DNA of 9,281 bases from Solirubrobacteraceae bacterium (GTDB lineage: Bacteria > Actinomycetota > Thermoleophilia > Solirubrobacterales > Solirubrobacteraceae), in contig JAICUS010000207.1 of assembly GCA_025935735.1 (NCBI GenBank), positions 1-9,281 of the forward strand. The letters are read 5' to 3'. This document shows, piece by piece, positions 5,314 to 9,281 of the stretch. Positions within the stretch are counted from its first letter, which is position 1. Each line of letters opens with the position of its first letter. A program made the translations under genes and the position numbers. Below the pieces are notes generated by a model. The model saw only the letters and a program-made list of their open reading frames with translations. It was not told the origin of the DNA and searched no databases.

Positions 5314-5320
5314 CGCTCGA

Positions 5321-7465
5321 ATGCGAAAGCTTGCCGCCTGGTGCCACGACCGGCGCCGCACCGTCATCGGCCTGTGGGTCGCGGCGTTCGTCCTGCTCGG
5401 CGCGCTCTGGGGCGCGGCCGCCGGCGACTACGTCAACTCCTTCCGCCTGCCCGGGACCGAGTCCCAGCGAGCCTACGACCTGCTCAAGGACCGCTTCCCG
5501 CAGCAGTCGGGCGACACCGCCAGCGTCGTCTTCGCCGTCAAGGACGGCCGCGTGCTCGACCCCGCGCATCGCGCCACGATCGAGAAGGCGCGCGCGACGA
5601 TCGCGAAGTCCCCCGAGGTCCAGGCCGTGGGCGATCCGTTCGCCAAGGGCGCGCCCGTCTCGCGCGACGGGCGGATCACGTTCGCGCAGATCCAGTTCAA
5701 GCACTCGGGCGGCGACATCGACGTGAAATCCGTCAAGGCGATGACGGAGAAGACGCTTGCGCTGGACGGCTCCAGCGGCGTGCAGGTCGCGCTGGGCGGC
5801 GACACGATCCACTGGGCCAACGCCCAGCAGGGCGGCGCCGGCGAGTTCATCGGCATCCTCGTGGCGGCCGGCGTGCTGTTCCTCACGCTCGGCCTGGTGG
5901 CCATGTGGCTGCCGCTGATCAACGCGCTGTTCGCGATGGTGATCAGCCTCGCGCTGATGGCGATCATCGGCACGCGCCTGATCGACGTGACCGACTGGAC
6001 GCCGCAGCTGGCGGCGATGATCGGCATCGGCGTCGGCATCGACTACGCGCTGCTGATCCTCAATCGCTTCCGGCTCGAGCGCGGCTCCGGGCGCGACGTG
6101 CGCGAGGCGACGCTGATCGCGTTGGACACGTCGGGCCGCGCGGTGCTGTTCGCCGGGATCGTCGTGGTGATCGCGATGCTCGGCATGCTGCTGCTCGGCT
6201 TGTCGTTCCTCTATGGCCCGGCGATCGGCGCCGCGCTGTCCGTGCTGGCCACGATGGGCGCCGCGCTGACGCTGATGCCCGCGCTGCTGAGCAAGATCGG
6301 CGGGCGCATAAAGCCGGCCAAGGGCGACGGCGACCTGGCGGACGCGGAGACCGGCTTCGCGGCGCGCTGGAGCGGCTTCGTGGCCCGGCGCCCGGCGTTC
6401 GTGGCGATCGGCGCGCTGGCCGTGCTGCTCGCGCTGGCCGCGCCCGCGCTGAACATGCGCCTGGCCTCCAGCGACGCCAGCACCTACAAGAAGTCCGACA
6501 CCACCCGCGTGGCCTACGACCTGCTCAAGCAGGGCTTCGGCGCGGGCTTCAACGGGCCGCTGCTGCTGGCCGTCGAGCTGCCGCACAAGGGCGACACGGC
6601 TCCGCTGCAGAAGATCTCGGCGGCGCTGGCCGAGCAGCCGGGCATCGCCTCGGTCCTGCCGCCGACCCTGAACAAGGCCGGCGACACGGCCACGATGATC
6701 GCCTACCCGACGACGACGCCGCAGGACGAGCGCACCGACGACACGGTGCGGACGGCGCGCAACGAGACGCTGCCGCCGATCGCCCGCGAGACCGGCGCGC
6801 GCATCTCGATGGGCGGCGCCACGGCGACGAACCTCGACTTCGCCCAGGCGGTCCGCGACAAGCTGCCGCTGTTCATCGGCGTGGTCGTCGGCCTGTCGCT
6901 GCTGCTGCTGGCGATCGTGTTCCGCTCGCTGCTGATCCCGCTGAAGGCGGGCGTGTTCAACCTGCTGTCGATCACCGGCGCGTTCGGCGTGGTCACGCTG
7001 ATCTTCCAGGACGGCCACGGCGCCTCGCTGTTCGGCGGCGCGACCGGCCCGATCGAGTCGTTCCTGCCGATCATGCTGTTCGCGGTCGTGTTCGGCCTGT
7101 CGATGGACTATGAGGTGTTCCTCGTCTCGCGCATGCACGAGGAGTGGGTGCGCACGAAGGACGCGAAGTACGCCGCCCGCCACGGCCTGGCCATGACCGG
7201 CCGCGTGGTCACGGCGGCGGCGATCATCATGATCGCGGTCTTCGGCGCCTTCGCCATCGGCAACGAGCGCGCGCTGGCCATGATGGGCGTCGGCTTCGGC
7301 TCGGCGATCTTCATCGACGCGTTCATCATCCGGCTGCTCTTGCTCCCCGCGGTGATGCACCTCGCCGGGCCGGCGATGTGGTGGCTGCCGTCCTGGCTGG
7401 ACAAGCGGCTGCCGCACCTGCACATCGAGCGCCCCGAGCAGGCGCGCGAGCCCGCCTACGCCTGA
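5321..7465 (+). CDS. MMPL-family RND transporter
   Basis: A complete 714-aa exporter of the MMPL (mycobacterial membrane protein large) branch of the RND superfamily. It is a proton-driven inner-membrane pump for lipids, siderophores or hydrophobic compounds. It shows the RND duplication. TM1 (about 13-34) is followed by an external porter loop (about 36-170), then a bundle of helices (about 175-325). The second half repeats this, with a helix at about 358-377, a loop to about 513, and helices at about 515-680. The proton-relay Asp-Tyr pairs lie in equivalent helices: GIGVGIDYALLILNRFR (D241-Y242) and FGLSMDYEVFLVSRMHE (D596-Y597). There is no long C-terminal domain, so it resembles the shorter actinobacterial MMPLs rather than MmpL3. 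ATG is preceded by a -10-like TAAGTT. It appears monocistronic, with a strong hairpin after the stop. The substrate cannot be inferred from the neighbours. Confidence 0.94.
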   Translation: MRKLAAWCHDRRRTVIGLWVAAFVLLGALWGAAAGDYVNSFRLPGTESQRAYDLLKDRFPQQSGDTASVVFAVKDGRVLDPAHRATIEKARATIAKSPEVQAVGDPFAKGAPVSRDGRITFAQIQFKHSGGDIDVKSVKAMTEKTLALDGSSGVQVALGGDTIHWANAQQGGAGEFIGILVAAGVLFLTLGLVAMWLPLINALFAMVISLALMAIIGTRLIDVTDWTPQLAAMIGIGVGIDYALLILNRFRLERGSGRDVREATLIALDTSGRAVLFAGIVVVIAMLGMLLLGLSFLYGPAIGAALSVLATMGAALTLMPALLSKIGGRIKPAKGDGDLADAETGFAARWSGFVARRPAFVAIGALAVLLALAAPALNMRLASSDASTYKKSDTTRVAYDLLKQGFGAGFNGPLLLAVELPHKGDTAPLQKISAALAEQPGIASVLPPTLNKAGDTATMIAYPTTTPQDERTDDTVRTARNETLPPIARETGARISMGGATATNLDFAQAVRDKLPLFIGVVVGLSLLLLAIVFRSLLIPLKAGVFNLLSITGAFGVVTLIFQDGHGASLFGGATGPIESFLPIMLFAVVFGLSMDYEVFLVSRMHEEWVRTKDAKYAARHGLAMTGRVVTAAAIIMIAVFGAFAIGNERALAMMGVGFGSAIFIDAFIIRLLLLPAVMHLAGPAMWWLPSWLDKRLPHLHIERPEQAREPAYA

Positions 7466-7511
7466 CGCGCGTGTCGACGCGAGCGTTGTGCTGGGGCGGC
7501 ATGCGGCAGGC

Positions 7512-7559
7512 CCTCCCGGCGCAGCGCTCGCAAGCTCGCGCCCGAGCGCGCCGGGGAGG
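7512..7559 (+). terminator. long GC hairpin downstream of the MMPL gene
   Basis: CCTCCCGGCGC then GCGCTCG (7512-7530) pairs with CGAGCGC then GCCGGGGAGG (7543-7559), interrupted only by small bulges, around a 12-nt loop. It begins 46 nt after the transporter stop and has no U-tract, as is common for candidate terminators in high-GC actinobacteria. The remaining gap up to 7702 holds no convincing gene. Confidence 0.5.
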
Positions 7560-7702
7560 ACCCGCCGCACGCCGCTCGGTTCGCCGGGGCGATGCCTTGC
7601 GGCAGCCGGGCGGTTTCGGCGTACCGACAGATGCCGCACTGCGGTGCTGCTCGCTTCATGGCCTCCGGGACTCGGCGTGTGGTCCCGTACCGCCGTCTGG
7701 AG

Positions 7703-8074
7703 CTACGCTCCGCCGAGCAGCACGAACGTCACCCGCGCGCCCGGCTTCGTGGCGGTCACCGGCCACTCCGGTGCGCAGCTCGCGCAGTCGCCGACCTGCA
7801 CCACGACGTGAAATCCGTCGATCGTTCTCCGGACGTGTCGCTCGCCCCTGACGAGCGCCTCGTGCGCCGCCACCTTCGCGATGTGCCGAGCGGTCCTGCA
7901 GGTCGTTCCGCGCGCACGGATGCGCTGCGCCCCTACGCCCTCGGTGCCGCTCTTGTTGTGCACCTCCACGTTGGCGCACTTGCTGCTCGCGGCCTGCGCG
8001 GGAGCCGGCGTGAGCAGGCTCACGGCGATGACGAACCCGATGCCTGCACCCCAGATGCCTCTCACCGATACCAC
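7703..8074 (-). CDS. small secreted four-cysteine protein
   Basis: A protein of up to 123 aa with a clear Sec signal peptide: basic N-terminus (VRG), hydrophobic core GIGFVIAVSLL (about 11-21), and a probable signal peptidase site after TPAPAQA (cleavage near residue 28-29). The mature part of about 95 aa has four cysteines (33, 59, 97, 100), with SSKCANVEV, a GTTCRTARHIAKVAAHEA helix and a GDCASC pair, probably disulphide-bonded. The C..V-V / V-C-x-A-R pattern recalls small exported proteins common in soil actinobacteria, but I cannot assign a function. The start could be GTG 8074 or, better placed for a ribosome site (GGGGTGG 5 nt upstream), GTG 8065. It is monocistronic, with nothing co-directional close by. 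Confidence 0.68.
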   Translation of the reverse strand: MVSVRGIWGAGIGFVIAVSLLTPAPAQAASSKCANVEVHNKSGTEGVGAQRIRARGTTCRTARHIAKVAAHEALVRGERHVRRTIDGFHVVVQVGDCASCAPEWPVTATKPGARVTFVLLGGA

Positions 8075-8109
8075 CCCATCGCGGTCGCGCCCATGCTGGG
8101 CCGACTCTA
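8062..8109 (-). promoter_or_regulatory. putative promoter and 10-codon leader before the secreted protein
   Basis: Minus-strand TAGAGT (8109-8104, TAnnnT pattern) lies 9 nt before an ATG (8094) that opens a 10-codon ORF (MGATAMGWYR). Its TGA (8064-8062) overlaps the GTG at 8065 of the secreted-protein gene as GTGA. This would allow a nearly leaderless leader peptide coupled to the main gene. The elements are short and chance is possible. Confidence 0.3.
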
Positions 8110-8737
8110 ACGCCGTTCGCCGCCCTCGGGGGTTTCAGCCGGAACGTGAAGGGTGCGGACGGCTCCGCGCCGGCGCCTTGGTGCCCGACGGCGTGGTCCC
8201 GCGGTGATGTCCTACGTGGCGCCGCTGGGTTCCAGACGACCTCCCGCCACATCCCATCCACGGGCGCTACACGGACTATGACCGCGACCCCGGCAACTGG
8301 CCGGCGCATTGGCAGGCGGCCTCGGCAACCGATCTCGAGTAGGCGATAGAGCGACCGATACGCAGAAAGCGTCCCGCATCGCTCGCAAGGACGGCCGCCG
8401 CACCCGGCACGCGGCTGGGTGCGCACCGTCGGGAGATGTCGCGATCTCGTCGAGAAAGGCTTTTGGCAGACGGCGCCCACGATCGCGCGACTAACTCGTC
8501 CCTCACTCAACGGCGCCGGTGTCAGCGATCCGGGATCTGCTCGGCCACGCGGAGCCGCACGTCGCCAGGCTCCAGGTGTTCCCACCGGGGTGTTCAGTGC
8601 CGTAGCCGCCCCGATGGCGCTCGCTCGTCCATTCCAGCGGCTCCAGTAGCGATGTGGAGAAGTCGGCGGTCGCTGACAAGCGCGCGCGCCTCGGCCGCGT
8701 GCGGGGCCCGCGGCCCGTGCACGTAGTTCGCTGCCGC
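8110..8737. other. gene-poor stretch, probable decayed DNA
   Basis: About 630 nt between the secreted protein and the beta-propeller gene. Open frames exist in all frames, but none gives a recognisable or compositionally protein-like product of useful length. Two short stretches look like fragments of former proteins: plus strand 8208-8342, where a stop-bounded 44-codon frame ends with GRYTDYDRDPGNWPAHWQAA and a few more residues before TAG; and the integrase-like piece at 8519-8605. Composition is slightly less extreme in GC than the flanking genes. I see no tRNA, rRNA, CRISPR or insertion-sequence ends. Confidence 0.5.
8519..8605 (+). pseudogene. possible tyrosine-recombinase C-terminal remnant
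   Basis: The frame reads VSAIRDLLGHAEPHVARLQV before a TAG at 8603-8605. The segment VSAIRDLLGHA closely resembles the V-x-x-(V/I)-(Q/R)-x-LLGHA motif that precedes the catalytic tyrosine in phage-type integrases. A TAA lies a few codons upstream in the same frame. The neighbouring frame reads RPSLNGAG directly before it, which would fit the preceding helix if a frameshift is assumed. No catalytic RHTxAT box or tyrosine is found, and 11 matching residues could be coincidence. Confidence 0.25.
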
Positions 8738-9281
8738 CTACTTCGCCCAGGCGAGGTTCATGCCGTTGCTCAGATTTCGCAGCCGCGGCCGTGACTGGTT
8801 GACGTCGAGCAGGACAATCGCGCCGTCAGCGGTCGCGTTCCTGCCTCGTCCGAGGGCGAGAAAGTGGCCGCTGCCGGCGAGCTCGGTGCCGGTCAGCGTG
8901 GGGAAGTCCTTGACGGTCCCGAACGTCCCGTTCGTATCGCGGGCGAGCAGCCGCACGTGGGCGGCGGCGCCGGGGTGGTCTGCGACCAGCGCGGCGATGC
9001 GATCGTCGCCGACCCAGACTGCCGACTGGATGTCAGCTGAGCGGTAGACCGTCGTCGGCGTTCCCCAGCGGGTCGCGTCTCCACCCCGAGCCGTGATGCT
9101 GAGCAGCCTGTTGTAGCCGCCGTGAGCTCGGGCGGCTAGGGCGAGCACCCGGCGGCCGTCGGGTGACCACGAGGGCCGGCCGACGCGCCGGGCGTGGGCG
9201 GGAATGCACGCGAGCGGCACGTCGCCCTGCGGGTCCACCGCGCACAGGTCGCCCGCGTCGGCGGGTCCGCCTCGGCCGTGA
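8738..9281 (-). CDS. TolB/PD40-type beta-propeller protein, C-terminal part (partial)
   Basis: At least 181 codons, open to the window edge, so the N-terminus is missing. The translation shows WD40-like PD40 repeats: DLCAVDPQGDVPLAC; RVGRPSWSPDGRRVLALAAR (the S-W-SPDG-R signature); NRLLSITARGGDATRW; then IQSAVWVGDDRIAALVAD, HVRLLARDTN and, near the end, GAIVLLDVNQSRPRLRNLSN followed by GMNLAWAK before the stop. Such blades are found in TolB-like periplasmic proteins and in extracellular or lipoprotein propellers of actinobacteria that mediate protein contacts. Without the N-terminus I cannot see a signal peptide, lipobox or partner domain. The internal GTG at 9238 could be mistaken for the start, but the propeller pattern continues upstream of it. 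The nearest plus-strand features are unrelated. Confidence 0.75.
   Translation of the reverse strand, partial: HGRGGPADAGDLCAVDPQGDVPLACIPAHARRVGRPSWSPDGRRVLALAARAHGGYNRLLSITARGGDATRWGTPTTVYRSADIQSAVWVGDDRIAALVADHPGAAAHVRLLARDTNGTFGTVKDFPTLTGTELAGSGHFLALGRGRNATADGAIVLLDVNQSRPRLRNLSNGMNLAWAK

Noticed and set aside
5224..5320. Known riboswitch (for example c-di-AMP ydaO type) before the MMPL gene
   Set aside because: I could not match the conserved cores of any class I know; only generic GC-rich stems are present.
5219..7639. 806-codon minus-strand open frame opposite the MMPL gene
   Set aside because: Composition is His/Arg/Gln/Asp-rich low complexity, and the plus strand carries a full transporter with conserved motifs. 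It is an antisense shadow.
7456..7659. 67-codon minus-strand ORF with a CxxC pair (MKRAAPQCGICRYAE) and a GGAGG before its ATG
   Set aside because: It runs through the strong hairpin and into the end of the transporter gene, has no recognisable family, and the ribosome site is too close to the ATG. Kept as only a remote possibility.
7656..8585. 309-codon minus-strand open frame across the secreted-protein region
   Set aside because: No domain or protein-like pattern; the shorter frame at 7703-8074 has a clear signal peptide and cysteine pattern in the same place.
1..9281. CRISPR arrays, tRNA or rRNA genes, insertion-sequence terminal repeats
   Set aside because: No regularly spaced repeats, cloverleaf-like segments or paired terminal repeats with a transposase were found on either strand.

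Overview
The window is very GC-rich, with dense coding on both strands, strong G/C bias at third codon positions, many GTG starts and little intergenic space. Together with the gene content (SigB/SigF-type sigma factor, ECF sigma factor, MMPL transporter, GvpA-family protein), this points to an actinobacterium. A soil member of Thermoleophilia (Solirubrobacterales-like) is my best guess, but the lineage is an inference that cannot be proved from 9 kb.

Layout. 19-600 (minus): a SnoaL-like ester cyclase whose reading frame runs back into a short relic of a GH16-type glycoside hydrolase. 624-2057 (plus): a FAD-dependent monooxygenase/epoxidase-like oxidoreductase, which overlaps tail-to-tail by 51 bp with the next gene. 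2007-4376 (minus): a compact four-gene operon, transcribed in the order ECF sigma factor, 77-aa small protein (candidate anti-sigma or membrane partner), MscS/CmpX-like mechanosensitive channel, SigB/SigF-family sigma factor. The first three genes are linked by ATGA overlaps. 4508-5189 (plus, divergent): a 20-codon leader ORF, an orphan GvpA/GvpJ-family gene and a small two-helix membrane protein. 5321-7465 (plus): a complete MMPL/RND exporter. 7703-8074 (minus): a small secreted four-cysteine protein. 8095-8737: mostly gene-free, possibly holding decayed gene fragments, one of them integrase-like. 8738-9281 (minus): the C-terminal part of a TolB/PD40-type beta-propeller protein that continues beyond the window.

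The most interesting part is 2723-4412. The same bipartite ECF-type promoter, TGTAACC-N16-CGTC, occurs just upstream of the ECF sigma gene and again just upstream of the SigB-like sigma gene, 9 and 10 nt before their GTG starts. The sequence therefore suggests an autoregulated ECF sigma factor that also drives a general-stress-type sigma factor, with a mechanosensitive channel encoded between them: a possible membrane-tension or osmotic sigma cascade. The second promoter sits inside a perfect 12-bp inverted repeat whose loop holds the start codon of the SigB-like gene. The divergent GvpA-family gene may belong to the same stress response. All regulatory links are inferred from sequence alone.
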